A stretch of 64,000 bases of DNA from Bacteroidales bacterium UBA4116 (lineage in GTDB: Bacteria; Bacteroidota; Bacteroidia; Bacteroidales; Tannerellaceae). Numbering within the stretch: the first letter of the stretch is position 1; each line of letters starts with the position of its first letter. Shown here in pieces: positions 44,185 to 53,427 of this stretch. The stretch spans positions 121,201 through 185,200 of the forward strand of contig DFXE01000007.1 of NCBI GenBank assembly GCA_002381645.1, written 5' to 3'. The position numbers were made by a program, and so were the translations under genes. The notes below the pieces were generated by a model. The model was not told the DNA's origin. It did not search any database and was given only the letters and a program-made list of their open reading frames with translations.

Positions 44185-45024
44185 TTAAACAGCTTTCAAA
44201 CTCATGTCGAGGCTTTTTACCGAATGGGTAAGTGCGCCCACTGAAATATAGTCTACACCCGTTTCCGCATATTCCCGAATCGTATCAAACGTAATACCTC
44301 CCGATGACTCGATCTCGTAGCGCCCTGCGATTCGTTTAACAGCTTCACGGGTATTTTCTACAGTAAAATTATCAAGCATAATCCGATCTACACCACCCAG
44401 ATTTAAGACTTGCTCCAATTCTTCAAAATTACGGACTTCAATCTCTATTTTCAGTTTTTTCCCGTTTTGCTGCAGATAATCTTTTGCACAACGGATCGCT
44501 TGTCCGATTCCTCCGGCGAAGTCCACATGATTATCCTTAAGTAATATCATATCGAAAAGACCGATCCTATGATTTACTCCGCCACCTATCCGTACGGCTT
44601 CTTTTTCGAGCATCCGCATCCCTGGAGTTGTTTTACGGGTATCCAAAACCCGCGTAACCGTTCCTTCGAGAGCTTTAACATACTTGCGGGTAGTTGTAGC
44701 AATGCCACTCATCCGTTGCATGATATTTAATACTAACCGCTCAGTTTGTAATAAAGATTGCACCTTCCCTTCCACTGTAAAAGCGATATCTCCTGTTTTA
44801 ACTTCTGCACCATCCTCAAGAAAGATAGTTATCTTTAATCCTGGGTCGAAAGAATGAAAAACACGTTTAGCCACGTCTACTCCGGCCAATACACCGTCTT
44901 CCTTGATAATCAGCTGACTCTTCCCCATAGCAGTAGAAGGAATGCAACATAAAGTAGTATGATCACCATCGCCAATGTCTTCGGTAAAGGCCAATTTGAT
45001 CAGGTCGTCAATTAAATGATCCAT
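44185..45024 (-). CDS. nadC: nicotinate-nucleotide pyrophosphorylase (carboxylating)
   Basis: Quinolinate phosphoribosyltransferase of de novo NAD synthesis (quinolinate plus PRPP to NaMN, CO2 and PPi). Signatures are EDIGDGDHTT near the start, RMSGIATTTRKYV, VLDTRKTTPGMRMLEKEAVRIGGG-type binding loops and SSGGITFDTIREYAETGVDYISVGALTHS. Full length at 279 residues. The DUF4783 gene lies 10 bp upstream on the same strand, so they are probably co-transcribed. Confidence 0.96.
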   Translation of the reverse strand: MDHLIDDLIKLAFTEDIGDGDHTTLCCIPSTAMGKSQLIIKEDGVLAGVDVAKRVFHSFDPGLKITIFLEDGAEVKTGDIAFTVEGKVQSLLQTERLVLNIMQRMSGIATTTRKYVKALEGTVTRVLDTRKTTPGMRMLEKEAVRIGGGVNHRIGLFDMILLKDNHVDFAGGIGQAIRCAKDYLQQNGKKLKIEIEVRNFEELEQVLNLGGVDRIMLDNFTVENTREAVKRIAGRYEIESSGGITFDTIREYAETGVDYISVGALTHSVKSLDMSLKAV

Positions 45025-45034
45025 TTGTTATTTG

Positions 45035-45406
45035 TTATTCAATTCGTATAGATTGTATAATAATTCGTTCTCCATTCGTCCTGTAAGTTACATTCACACG
45101 ATATTTTCCATTACTTGTTGCTAAATTACCGACTAAAAAACCACTTTCGCTCTTATCAGCATGATGTGCAACCGTAAACCCGGTAGGTCTGTTAGTGGCG
45201 AAAAACGATTTTAGTGTTTCAATAGCGACATCACCATAAATCCGCTGTGAAGATCCGGGTATTGCAAGGTCTATTTCTGTATCCATATAGGAACGGAGCA
45301 TGGTAGGGTCACCATTCTTAAAAGTATCGGATATAGGAGTTACATCAGCTGCAAATACATGTAAAGACGAGAAAACCAACGTCAGAATCAATACTATTCG
45401 TGTCAT
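45035..45406 (-). CDS. exported DUF4783 protein
   Basis: A small 123-residue protein with a signal peptide (MTRIVLILTLVFSSLHVFA). Its NTF2-like single domain (ISDTFKNGDPTMLRSYMDTEIDLAIPG…GKYRVNVTYRTNGERIIIQSIRIE) matches the DUF4783 family of Bacteroidota. Function is unknown. It is next to nadC and divergent from rlmH. Confidence 0.85.
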   Translation of the reverse strand: MTRIVLILTLVFSSLHVFAADVTPISDTFKNGDPTMLRSYMDTEIDLAIPGSSQRIYGDVAIETLKSFFATNRPTGFTVAHHADKSESGFLVGNLATSNGKYRVNVTYRTNGERIIIQSIRIE

Positions 45407-45499
45407 AATTTCTCTTTTTTATTAATACTAATTTACAAAGGTCAATAAAAATTACTACTTTAGCAACAGAACAACGTTAAAACATCATTTGTTCAATCA

Positions 45500-45973
45500 A
45501 TGAAAATCAGTTTGTTAGTTATAGGTAAAACAGATAAAGCCTGGATAAGCGAAGCAGTTGAAGAATACAGTAAGCGTTTAGTCCATTATCTTCCGTTCGA
45601 AATGGTAATTATTCCGGATATTAAAAACACAAAGTATTTATCTTTTCAACAACAAAAAGAAAAAGAAGGGGAATTAATTATAAATTCCCTGCAACCGGGT
45701 GACCATTGCGTCTTACTGGATGAAAAGGGAAAAGAGTATACTTCAAGACAATTTGCCACTTATATGGAAAAAAAAACACATACGGTACCGAAACGGCTTG
45801 TTTTCATTATTGGAGGTCCTTACGGATTTAGTGAAGCTGTTTATCGAAAAACATCAGAAAAAATATCGCTAAGCAAAATGACTTTTTCCCATCAGATGGT
45901 ACGCCTTTTTTTCACCGAACAATTATACAGGGCATTTACTATTATCAACAATGAACCGTATCACCATGAATAA
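45500..45973 (+). CDS. rlmH: 23S rRNA (pseudouridine1915-N3)-methyltransferase
   Basis: Methylates pseudouridine 1915 in helix 69 of 23S rRNA. The 157-residue SPOUT enzyme shows the N-terminal MKISLLVIGKTDKAW, the SAM-binding trefoil knot region FIIGGPYGFSEAV, and the C-terminal MTFSHQMVRLFFTEQLYRAFTIINNEPYHHE. It is monocistronic and convergent with ispH. Confidence 0.97.
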   Translation: MKISLLVIGKTDKAWISEAVEEYSKRLVHYLPFEMVIIPDIKNTKYLSFQQQKEKEGELIINSLQPGDHCVLLDEKGKEYTSRQFATYMEKKTHTVPKRLVFIIGGPYGFSEAVYRKTSEKISLSKMTFSHQMVRLFFTEQLYRAFTIINNEPYHHE

Positions 45974-45991
45974 AACACACCGGGTTACATT

Positions 45992-46858
45992 TTAATCATT
46001 CAACTCCAAAATGCGTACGGCAACTTCTTCCATAAGCCATTTAGGGGTTGAAGTAGCGCCACATACTCCGACATTCCTTATATTAGAAGGTAAACCCGAA
46101 TTTATTTCCCTGGAACTTGATATAAACACAGAATTAGGATTAGCTTTTAAACACTCTTTAAACAACATTTTTCCATTAGAACTTTTTTCTCCTGCTACAA
46201 AATATATCCAATCATGTTCAGATGCAAATTTTTTTATCCCTGGGAGACGGTTTGCCACCTGACGGCATATTGTATCGTAAGATCTGAATTGCACACCACA
46301 AAGAATCTGTTGTTTGATTGCCTTTTCGATGTCTCTAAAGCCTTCTAATGGCATGGTAGTTTGGGAAAACAAATCTATATTTTTAGAAAAATCCAGTTTA
46401 CAAATATCTTCCAGCTTCTCAATAACTATGGCATTACCCTCTGTTTGTCCTACCAATCCATTTACTTCTGCATGCCCCTTCTTTCCATAAATTACTATTT
46501 GATTACGGTTACTAAGAGAGTCTCGGTAACATTTATGTATCCTCTTCTGCAACCGCAAAACGACAGGGCATGTAGCATCTATTATTTTAATTTGATTAGT
46601 ATTTGCCAAGGAGTATGTAGAAGGCGGTTCTCCATGGGCACGAAGTAACACAGTCGTATTACGGAGATTTTGCAAATCCATATGATCAATTGTACAAAGC
46701 CCCATGGATTGGAGTCGTTGTACTTCAAGGCTATTGTGTACAATATCACCCAGACAATATAATGAATCAGCATGGCGTAGCTCCCTTTCTGCACTTTCTA
46801 TAGCATTTACTACTCCAAAACAGAACCCAGAAGCTTTATCGATCTCAACCTTAATCAT
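45992..46858 (-). CDS. ispH: 4-hydroxy-3-methylbut-2-enyl diphosphate reductase
   Basis: Last step of the non-mevalonate isoprenoid pathway, yielding IPP and DMAPP. The three cysteines that hold the iron-sulfur cluster are present (GFCFGV, DATCPVV, GVCGATSTP). Family motifs EVNGLVGQTEGNA and the Ser-Thr pair after the last Cys are present. At 288 residues it is the normal short form. Its start overlaps the cmk stop as ATGA, so it is translationally coupled. Confidence 0.96.
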   Translation of the reverse strand: MIKVEIDKASGFCFGVVNAIESAERELRHADSLYCLGDIVHNSLEVQRLQSMGLCTIDHMDLQNLRNTTVLLRAHGEPPSTYSLANTNQIKIIDATCPVVLRLQKRIHKCYRDSLSNRNQIVIYGKKGHAEVNGLVGQTEGNAIVIEKLEDICKLDFSKNIDLFSQTTMPLEGFRDIEKAIKQQILCGVQFRSYDTICRQVANRLPGIKKFASEHDWIYFVAGEKSSNGKMLFKECLKANPNSVFISSSREINSGLPSNIRNVGVCGATSTPKWLMEEVAVRILELND

Positions 46859-47544
46859 TGGTTAACAACACGATTATATTGTGTTATTAACCAGGCTTTT
46901 TGCTCAGGCACAGTCATGAACGAATTATCCAGAATTAACGCGTCATCTGCCTGGCGCAAAGGCCCTTCGGTACGGGTGGAATCCATATAGTCACGTTTTT
47001 TTACATTTGCCAATACTTCTTCATATGATGCGTTTTCTCCCTTGGCGATCAATTCTTCCAAGCGGCGCCTGGCTCTAACTTCAGGACTTGCCGTTACAAA
47101 TATTTTAAGTTCGGCATCCGGAAATACCACTGTCGCGATATCCCTACCATCCATTACAATACCTTTATGCTTACCGAGCTCCTGTTGCATGGCTACTAAA
47201 GCCTGTCTTACATAAGGTATAGCAGCTATAGCACTCACCCAGTTTGCGACTTCCATTCCCCTTATTTCCTTCTCTACATTTCGACCGTTCAGATAAGTTT
47301 CAGGTTGCCTCGATTGAGCATTCAACTGAAATGTTATTTTTATATCCGGCAGAGATAAACGTAATTTCTCCTCATTAATTTTTTCTCCGTAGATTATACC
47401 ATTTTGTAGACTATATAATGTAAGTGCTCTATACATAGCACCACTATCAATATAAGTATAACCAATTTGTTTAGCCAAATCTTTTGCCATTGTACTTTTA
47501 CCACTAGATGAATGACCGTCTATAGCTATTATTATTTTTTTCAT
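46855..47544 (-). CDS. cmk: cytidylate kinase
   Basis: Phosphorylates CMP and dCMP. The Walker A loop IAIDGHSSSGKSTMAKDLA starts the 229-residue protein. The NMP-binding (YIDSGAMYRALT) and VMDGRDIATVVFPDAELK motifs follow. It lies between porQ (19 bp upstream) and ispH. The order porQ-cmk-ispH is, as I recall, also seen in Porphyromonas gingivalis. Confidence 0.97.
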   Translation of the reverse strand: MKKIIIAIDGHSSSGKSTMAKDLAKQIGYTYIDSGAMYRALTLYSLQNGIIYGEKINEEKLRLSLPDIKITFQLNAQSRQPETYLNGRNVEKEIRGMEVANWVSAIAAIPYVRQALVAMQQELGKHKGIVMDGRDIATVVFPDAELKIFVTASPEVRARRRLEELIAKGENASYEEVLANVKKRDYMDSTRTEGPLRQADDALILDNSFMTVPEQKAWLITQYNRVVNQ

Positions 47545-47563
47545 TCTTATTATAAATCACAAA

Positions 47564-48562
47564 TTATGGACGAAAATCACTTATTGTTGTCGAAACCGTT
47601 ACCATTAATGATAAGGCAGACGGATGATATTTTGCAACTGAAACTCCTACATCAAACATTTTAATTGTTACACCTGCTCCTGCTGAAAAACCTGCTAAAC
47701 CATTTGCACCTTGCAATTTCATATCCATATTTGTTTTCGGATTAAAACCTATTCCCACCCAGAAATTTTCAGAAGGGATGTAATCAACCCCTACCACAAG
47801 ATGTTTGGCAAAAGTTTTGAAAAACGAATCTCCATCATATTCGGCGTCGACCTCTTCCACATGTTCAAATTTCCATCGGTTAAGATACATTGCCGTCAGT
47901 GAAAAACGAAAGGGAGCGTGAGCCATTTTTTTGCTTAGACCTAACTGAATATCCCACGGCATTTTAAAGCGTTTCTCTTCATATGTGGTGAGTTGAGCTC
48001 CTATATTTTTCAGTGCGATACCAAAAGAAAAATCTTTTTCTGAATTATAATAACTTAATCCGGCATCTACAGACAATCCAATGGATGAATAACTTTCAAA
48101 AGAAGAATATAGAAATTGCAATGAAAGCCCTCCCCGCCATCTTTCTGACAGATCGCGCGAATAAAAAACATTTATACCTATATCCTTTACGGAAAACTCT
48201 CCGGTAACAATATTTTCGGAAGTTGTTTGTTTAAAATTCCCATAACTGATAAAACGCGCACCTACACCCCAGGCGCTTATATCGCCGATAGCTTTTGTAT
48301 ATAGCGCACTACCAGTATTAATATCGGTAATAAAATTCATATAGTTAAGATTTATCATACCATCCATTTCTCCGCCTAACAAGGCCGGGTTATGAAATAT
48401 TAAAGATGGGTCGCGTTCTACAAGTGCAATATTATTTCCGCCAAGGGCATTTACTCTTGCAGAAGTGGGATAACGGAGGAATGTAAAGACCTCTTCTCCG
48501 TTCTGAGCAGATATGAACTGGACAAAAAGAGAAAAAAGGAGTACATATAGAATACTTTTCAT
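47564..48562 (-). CDS. porQ: type IX secretion system protein PorQ
   Basis: An outer-membrane beta-barrel protein of 332 residues with signal peptide (MKSILYVLLFSLFVQFISAQ). The start FTFLRYPTSARVNALGGNNIALVERDPSLIFHNPALLG is typical of the PorQ/PorV family. PorQ works with PorU/PorV/PorZ in the attachment complex that processes proteins with C-terminal sorting domains. This suggests a type IX system and fits the sorting-like tails of the surface proteins at 35-42 kb. A clear promoter lies upstream. Confidence 0.88.
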   Translation of the reverse strand: MKSILYVLLFSLFVQFISAQNGEEVFTFLRYPTSARVNALGGNNIALVERDPSLIFHNPALLGGEMDGMINLNYMNFITDINTGSALYTKAIGDISAWGVGARFISYGNFKQTTSENIVTGEFSVKDIGINVFYSRDLSERWRGGLSLQFLYSSFESYSSIGLSVDAGLSYYNSEKDFSFGIALKNIGAQLTTYEEKRFKMPWDIQLGLSKKMAHAPFRFSLTAMYLNRWKFEHVEEVDAEYDGDSFFKTFAKHLVVGVDYIPSENFWVGIGFNPKTNMDMKLQGANGLAGFSAGAGVTIKMFDVGVSVAKYHPSALSLMVTVSTTISDFRP

Positions 48563-48581
48563 ATTATCTTTAAAAAACTTT

Positions 48582-48610
48582 CAAAGTTACAAACCTAATT
48601 ACTAACACAA
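48582..48610 (-). promoter_or_regulatory. promoter of porQ-cmk-ispH
   Basis: On the minus strand TTG (48610-48608), an 18-bp spacer and TAACTTTG (48589-48582) fit the consensus. They lie 20 bp before the porQ ATG. Confidence 0.6.
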
Positions 48611-48724
48611 ACGAGAAAAAGTTTAAAAAGGTATATACAGACCATTTATTTTTGCTGCAGTATAAAAAAAATCAAAAAAAAATAAGTATTTGTGAGTTTT
48701 TCAAGCGATATATAAAAAAAGTTG

Positions 48725-48732
48725 TATTTTTG
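48725..48732 (+). promoter_or_regulatory. -7 element of tonB
   Basis: TATTTTTG matches TAnnTTTG, 32 bp before the ATG at 48764. It rules out the longer frame from 48722 as a protein start. Confidence 0.5.
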
Positions 48733-48763
48733 CCGAACTGAGAAACACGTAAAACATTATAAT

Positions 48764-49453
48764 ATGGAAATTAAGAAATCAAAGAAAGCAGACCTGGAAG
48801 GTGGCAAAACCTTAAGCGTACTGATGGGTATGATTATCGCTCTTGCTATCCTTTTTGTAGGTTTTGAATGGGGTACCCAGGATATAAAGATTGCTACTTC
48901 CGAAGGTGTGGCAGATATTATAGCTGAGGAAGAAATTGAGATTACTCGACCTGAAGAACTCCCCCCCCCACCACCGCCACCGCCCGCTCCTGTTGTTACA
49001 GAAGTTCTAAACGTAGTAGAAGACAATGTTGAACTGGAACAGGTTGAGATACTTACCAGTGAAGACGACCAACGGGAAGCACAGGTTCAGACCTATGTTG
49101 CTCCGGCTGTAGTGGAGGAAGAAGAAGAATCTGCACAGCAGATTTTTACAGTTGTTGAAGAAATGCCTCAATTCCCCGGTGGTGAAGGTGAATTACTGAA
49201 ATTTATCGCAAGGTCTATTAAATACCCTGTCATCGCTCAGGAAAACGGTATTCAAGGACGTGTAATTTGTGCGTTCGTTGTAAATCGTGACGGCACTGTG
49301 GTTGATGCGGAAGTACTGCGTGGTGTTGACCCGTCATTGGATAAGGAAGCATTGCGTGTGATTGGCACAATGCCCAAATGGACCCCCGGAAAACAACGTG
49401 GCAAACCGGTACGTGTAAAATACACTGTTCCTATTACTTTCAGACTTCAGTAA
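48764..49453 (+). CDS. tonB: TonB energy-transducing protein
   Basis: Passes proton-motive energy to outer-membrane receptors. After a charged start (MEIKKSKKADLEGGK) there is one transmembrane helix (about residues 18-36). An acidic stretch and a run of eight prolines (PEELPPPPPPPPAP) follow, then a glutamate-rich spacer and the C-terminal TonB domain (EMPQFPGGEGELLKFIARSIKYPVIAQENGIQGRVICAFVV…). I use the ATG at 48764 (229 residues). The exbB-exbD-exbD operon is 2 kb downstream, and a client receptor is at 9-11 kb. Confidence 0.94.
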   Translation: MEIKKSKKADLEGGKTLSVLMGMIIALAILFVGFEWGTQDIKIATSEGVADIIAEEEIEITRPEELPPPPPPPPAPVVTEVLNVVEDNVELEQVEILTSEDDQREAQVQTYVAPAVVEEEEESAQQIFTVVEEMPQFPGGEGELLKFIARSIKYPVIAQENGIQGRVICAFVVNRDGTVVDAEVLRGVDPSLDKEALRVIGTMPKWTPGKQRGKPVRVKYTVPITFRLQ

Positions 49454-49480
49454 TATCGCTTCTAATACAAAACATTATAA

Positions 49481-49507
49481 AAGGCTGCTACAACGCAGCC
49501 TTTTTTT
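49481..49507 (+). terminator. terminator of tonB
   Basis: AGGCTGC-TACAAC-GCAGCCT followed by TTTTTT: a perfect 7-bp stem and a U-tract, about 30 bp after the tonB stop. Confidence 0.9.
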
Positions 49508-49525
49508 ATCAATTTTCATCTATTT

Positions 49526-50500
49526 ATGCTAACTTTCACCAATATTCTCCAACGTATTGAAAATGAAGTCAAGGCGTTTAAACTCGATTATCAGCCCCAA
49601 AATTTATATACTCCTATTGAATATATTCTTTCATTAGGAGGTAAAAGGATCCGTCCGGCATTTGTATTAATCGCCAATAATATATATAATGATACGATTG
49701 ACGATGCCATCCCCGCTGCTTTAAGCCTTGAAGTATTCCACAACTTCACTTTGTTACATGACGACTTGATGGATGAGGCCGATATGCGCAGAAACAAGCC
49801 GACTGTACATAAATTATGGAATGCGAATTCAGCCATATTATCAGGTGACGCGATGCTAATAGTTGCTTATCAGCTTATTTCACAAAGCCGTCCCGAACAT
49901 CTGAAAAAATTATTGGATTTATTTACCCAAACGGCATTGGAAATATGTGGCGGACAACAATACGATATGGAATTTGAGTTGCGTACAGATGTGGAAGAAG
50001 ATGAGTATATTGAAATGATACGTTTAAAAACGGCAGTGTTACTTGCATGTGGTCTGAAAATGGGAGCTATAATAGGAGGAGCCTCCAAAGAAGATGCTAA
50101 TCATTTATATGAATATGGATTGAACATCGGATTGGCATTTCAATTAAAGGACGATCTCCTGGATGTGTACGGCAATCCGGCTACCTTCGGTAAAAACATA
50201 GGCGGCGATATTCTTAGTAATAAGAAAACATTTTTGTTGATAAGCGCTTTGAAACATGCCTCGGAGAGACAGAAAAAGGTTTTATATAATTGGTTTGAAA
50301 CAAAAACATTTACCTCTTCCGAAAAAATAGACTCTTTCAGGTCCATATATGATGAACTGAAAATAAAAGACATGACTGAAGTTAAAATTCATCACTTATA
50401 TAATATAGCTTTATCGCATCTTACCCAGTTAAACGTACCGGAAGAAAGATTAACGGTATTAAAAGAAGTCAGTAATGATTTATTGTATAGGGAATCCTGA
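49526..50500 (+). CDS. polyprenyl (octaprenyl-type) diphosphate synthase
   Basis: Elongates isoprenoid chains, probably for menaquinone side chains. The 324-residue all-helical enzyme has both aspartate-rich motifs (LLHDDLMDEADMRR near residue 83 and FQLKDDLLDVYG near residue 208) plus GGKRIRP at the N-terminus. Chain length cannot be read safely from the sequence. The tatD gene follows after 3 bp. IspD and IspH elsewhere in the window supply its substrates. Confidence 0.93.
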   Translation: MLTFTNILQRIENEVKAFKLDYQPQNLYTPIEYILSLGGKRIRPAFVLIANNIYNDTIDDAIPAALSLEVFHNFTLLHDDLMDEADMRRNKPTVHKLWNANSAILSGDAMLIVAYQLISQSRPEHLKKLLDLFTQTALEICGGQQYDMEFELRTDVEEDEYIEMIRLKTAVLLACGLKMGAIIGGASKEDANHLYEYGLNIGLAFQLKDDLLDVYGNPATFGKNIGGDILSNKKTFLLISALKHASERQKKVLYNWFETKTFTSSEKIDSFRSIYDELKIKDMTEVKIHHLYNIALSHLTQLNVPEERLTVLKEVSNDLLYRES

Positions 50501-50503
50501 TAT

Positions 50504-51292
50504 ATGAAATTAATTGATACGCATTGCCACCTTTATCTGGAAGAATTCGACGCCGACAGGGAGGAGTTGGTTGAAGCGGCTTTAAGATCTGGAATAGGCT
50601 CGATCTTATTACCCAATGTAGATCTTTCGACCATACAACGAATGCATGAACTATCAGACAGGTATCCTCAGTTTGCTTATCCTATGATGGGATTACATCC
50701 TACAAGTGTTAATACGGAATACACAAAAAACCTGTTTAAAACAGAAAGTTTTCTTCTTAAACGCTCATATTGTGCTATTGGAGAAATAGGTATAGATTTA
50801 TACTGGGATAAAACATACTTAAAAGAACAAAAAAAAGTATTTGAGGAACAATTGAAATGGAGTATTGATTTACAATTACCGGTAGTAATTCATACCCGTG
50901 AAGCATTTCCGGAAGTTTTCGAAAGTATCCACAAAGTGGGTCCTGAAAAACTAACGGGTGTTTTTCATAGTTTTTCAGGAACCATCGCTGATCTTAATCA
51001 AATTTTAAGATTGAAGAATTTTAAATTAGGCATTAACGGTGTTATTACATTTAAAAATGCAAAACTGGATGAAGTGATCAGCGAAACCGGGATTGACTAT
51101 ATTGTATTGGAAACCGATGCTCCTTATTTATCACCTGTACCGTATCGGGGAAAAAGAAACAATCCGGTTTATATATGGAAAACAGTAGAAAAAGTTGCTT
51201 CAGTTTATAATCTAACGATAGAGGAAACTGTTGATATAACAAGAAAAAATGCCCTAAAAGTATTCAATATCGGAAATAAATGTCCAGACTAA
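50504..51292 (+). CDS. tatD: TatD-family metal-dependent deoxyribonuclease
   Basis: A TIM-barrel hydrolase of 262 residues. Metal ligands are in LIDTHCHLYLEEF, GEIGIDLYWD, VIHTREAF, GVFHSFSG and LETDAPYLSP. Members act as 3'-5' DNases in repair. It starts 3 bp after the prenyl synthase stop, so they share a transcript. Confidence 0.93.
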   Translation: MKLIDTHCHLYLEEFDADREELVEAALRSGIGSILLPNVDLSTIQRMHELSDRYPQFAYPMMGLHPTSVNTEYTKNLFKTESFLLKRSYCAIGEIGIDLYWDKTYLKEQKKVFEEQLKWSIDLQLPVVIHTREAFPEVFESIHKVGPEKLTGVFHSFSGTIADLNQILRLKNFKLGINGVITFKNAKLDEVISETGIDYIVLETDAPYLSPVPYRGKRNNPVYIWKTVEKVASVYNLTIEETVDITRKNALKVFNIGNKCPD

Positions 51293-51438
51293 GAAACATT
51301 AACGGATGATTGAGAAAATTATTGGTCTCATAATGTACATATGTAAAGCAAAAACTTTAGATTTGTATGCTAAAACATTTGCGATTGGGATTTTTTTCGT
51401 ATTTTGCGCACGTTTTATACGGAGATGGACACTCTTTT

Positions 51439-51526
51439 GGAGAGATGCTCGAGTGGTTGAAGAGGCACGCCTGGAAAGCGTGTATACGCCTAAAGCGTAT
51501 CGCGGGTTCGAATCCCGCTCTCTCCG
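51439..51526 (+). tRNA. tRNA-Ser (anticodon GGA)
   Basis: The 88-nt sequence folds as a class II tRNA. The acceptor stem GGAGAGA pairs with TCTCTCC and is followed by discriminator G. The anticodon arm is CACGC-CTGGAAA-GCGTG with anticodon GGA. A long variable arm TACGC-CTAAA-GCGTA identifies serine, and the T-arm is GCGGG-TTCGAAT-CCCGC. CCA is not encoded. A possible promoter (TTG at 51379, TATTTTG at 51400) lies upstream. Confidence 0.97.
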
Positions 51527-51600
51527 CATTGATACCATGAAATATTAACAAACAAAATAATAAAAAAAGAGAATTATTAATCTTAAAAATTGAACACACA

Positions 51601-52329
51601 ATGAAAAAGTTATTTGCAAAAGCATTTCTAGTATTATGTGCCTTTGGAACTTCTACTTTAGTATTCGCCCAGGAAGCTGTCGTTGAGACCGGCATGCACC
51701 AGGCTTTAAAAACAAAATTTATTGAAGGTAGTGCCGACTTCATGAGTTTGGTTGCTATTACTTTAGTTCTGGGGCTGGCATTCAGCTTGGAGAGAATTAT
51801 TTATTTGAACTTAGCCGATGTTAATCCGACTCCGCTGTTAAGAGATATTGAAGAAGCATTAGATAAAGGTGATATTGAAGGTGCAAAAGCTGTTGCTCGT
51901 GATACTAAAGGCCCTATCGCTTCAATAGCATACCAGGGACTTATGAGAATCGACCAGGGTGTTGATGTGGTAGAAAGATCAATCGTATCCTATGGTGGTG
52001 TACAGGGTGGCCTTTTAGAAAAGAACCTTTCCTGGGTATCTTTGTTTATCGCTATGGCTCCGTCATTAGGGTTCTTAGGAACTGTAGTAGGTATGATCAT
52101 GGCATTTGATAAAATCGAGCAAGTGGGTGATATCAGCCCGACAGTTGTTGCCGGTGGTATGAAAGTAGCTTTGATCACTACAGTAGGTGGTCTTATTGTT
52201 GCATTGATCCTGCAGGTATTTTATAACTATTTGTTGAGTAAATTGGAAGGTATCCTTAATAAAATGGAAGATGCATCCATTTCATTGATCGACATGGTTA
52301 TCAAATACAACATTAAATTTAAAAAATAA
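51601..52329 (+). CDS. exbB: MotA/TolQ/ExbB proton channel family protein
   Basis: Channel part of the TonB motor. A hydrophobic N-terminal segment resembles a signal peptide (MKKLFAKAFLVLCAFGTSTLVFAQ). Three transmembrane helices follow, with the conserved GFLGTVVGMIMAFDKI and GGLIVALILQVFYNYLLSKL regions. At 242 residues it has the ExbB size. It is the first gene of a four-gene operon with gaps of 8 and 28 bp and then a 1-bp overlap. Confidence 0.94.
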   Translation: MKKLFAKAFLVLCAFGTSTLVFAQEAVVETGMHQALKTKFIEGSADFMSLVAITLVLGLAFSLERIIYLNLADVNPTPLLRDIEEALDKGDIEGAKAVARDTKGPIASIAYQGLMRIDQGVDVVERSIVSYGGVQGGLLEKNLSWVSLFIAMAPSLGFLGTVVGMIMAFDKIEQVGDISPTVVAGGMKVALITTVGGLIVALILQVFYNYLLSKLEGILNKMEDASISLIDMVIKYNIKFKK

Positions 52330-52337
52330 GTAAAACT

Positions 52338-52811
52338 ATGGCAGTAACTAAAATAAGAAGAATATCAAGCTGGACACTATTGGTTTGCGCTGTTATATCA
52401 GTAGTCGTTTTTGCGATGTTCTATTTAGGCGGGACTGTTGATCCTTCTGCAGAAATGAAAGAACCTGTTTATACAGGTTTACTAATAAACTGGATGTATG
52501 TAATCTTCGCCATTACAGCAGTTAGTACTATACTATTTGCGATCTGGCAATTCATAGGCTCTTTAAGAACCAATGCTAAATCAGCATTATTGGGATTGGG
52601 AGTTATTGTATTATTCTTCGTTTTAATGTTCGTTTGTTATACGATAGGCGATGGAACTCCACTTCCTATAGTAAGTGCTGATACTGCTAAATATAATGTC
52701 CCATTTTGGCTGAAAGTTTCAGACATGTGGTTATATTCTACATACGTTTTATTAGGACTGACTGTTTTGGCCATTTTATGGGGTAGCGTAAAAAAAATCT
52801 TTAGTAAGTAA
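52338..52811 (+). CDS. four-helix membrane protein of the exb operon
   Basis: A 157-residue protein with four hydrophobic helices (about residues 10-30, 50-70, 84-104 and 132-152). A polar loop containing SADTAKYNVPFW lies between the last two. I do not recognise a named family. Its fixed place between exbB and the first exbD suggests an extra subunit or assembly factor of the Bacteroidota TonB motor. Confidence 0.8.
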   Translation: MAVTKIRRISSWTLLVCAVISVVVFAMFYLGGTVDPSAEMKEPVYTGLLINWMYVIFAITAVSTILFAIWQFIGSLRTNAKSALLGLGVIVLFFVLMFVCYTIGDGTPLPIVSADTAKYNVPFWLKVSDMWLYSTYVLLGLTVLAILWGSVKKIFSK

Positions 52812-52839
52812 TAATTGATTAGAAAAAGCAAAAAAGAAA

Positions 52840-53427
52840 ATGGCTAAAAGTAAAAAGACACCGGGTATAAATGGTACTTCTTCTGCCGACATTGCTTTCA
52901 TGCTACTAATCTTCTTCCTTATTACTACATCAATGGATACGGATAAAGGTTTGGCACGACGCCTGCCTCCACCCGTTCCTAAAGATCAGAAAAAGGATGA
53001 TGTGGATATCAAAAAAAGAAACTTGATGGTTGTGCTTATTAACAGTGCAAACCAGGTTCTTTGCAACAACGAATATACTGATATCCGGCAATTGAAAGAT
53101 AAGGTAAAAGAGTTCATTGAAAACCCTTCTAATGATGAACACAAACCGGAAAAAGTTCCTGTGGATGTTCCTTTCTTTGGAGAGATGATGGTGACAAGAA
53201 ACCATGTAATCTCTTTACAGAATGACCGTGGTACGGAATATCAGGCCTATATAGATGTTCAGAATGAGTTGGCAGCAGCTTATAATGACCTGAGGAATGA
53301 TGTTTCACGTAAAAAATTCGGTAAAGATTTTATTGATTTAGATGAAGAACAACAAAAGGCAGTGCAGATGATCTATCCTCAAAAGATATCTGAAGCCGAG
53401 CCTAAAAACTATGGGGGGGTAAATTAA
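52840..53427 (+). CDS. exbD: ExbD/TolR family protein 1
   Basis: A 195-residue single-pass inner-membrane protein. The membrane helix (ADIAFMLLIFFLITTSM) carries the family's critical aspartate near residue 17. A periplasmic domain follows with a TolR-like RQLKDKVKEF stretch and a ~60-residue insertion absent from the second copy. It overlaps the next exbD by one base (TAATG). Confidence 0.93.
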   Translation: MAKSKKTPGINGTSSADIAFMLLIFFLITTSMDTDKGLARRLPPPVPKDQKKDDVDIKKRNLMVVLINSANQVLCNNEYTDIRQLKDKVKEFIENPSNDEHKPEKVPVDVPFFGEMMVTRNHVISLQNDRGTEYQAYIDVQNELAAAYNDLRNDVSRKKFGKDFIDLDEEQQKAVQMIYPQKISEAEPKNYGGVN

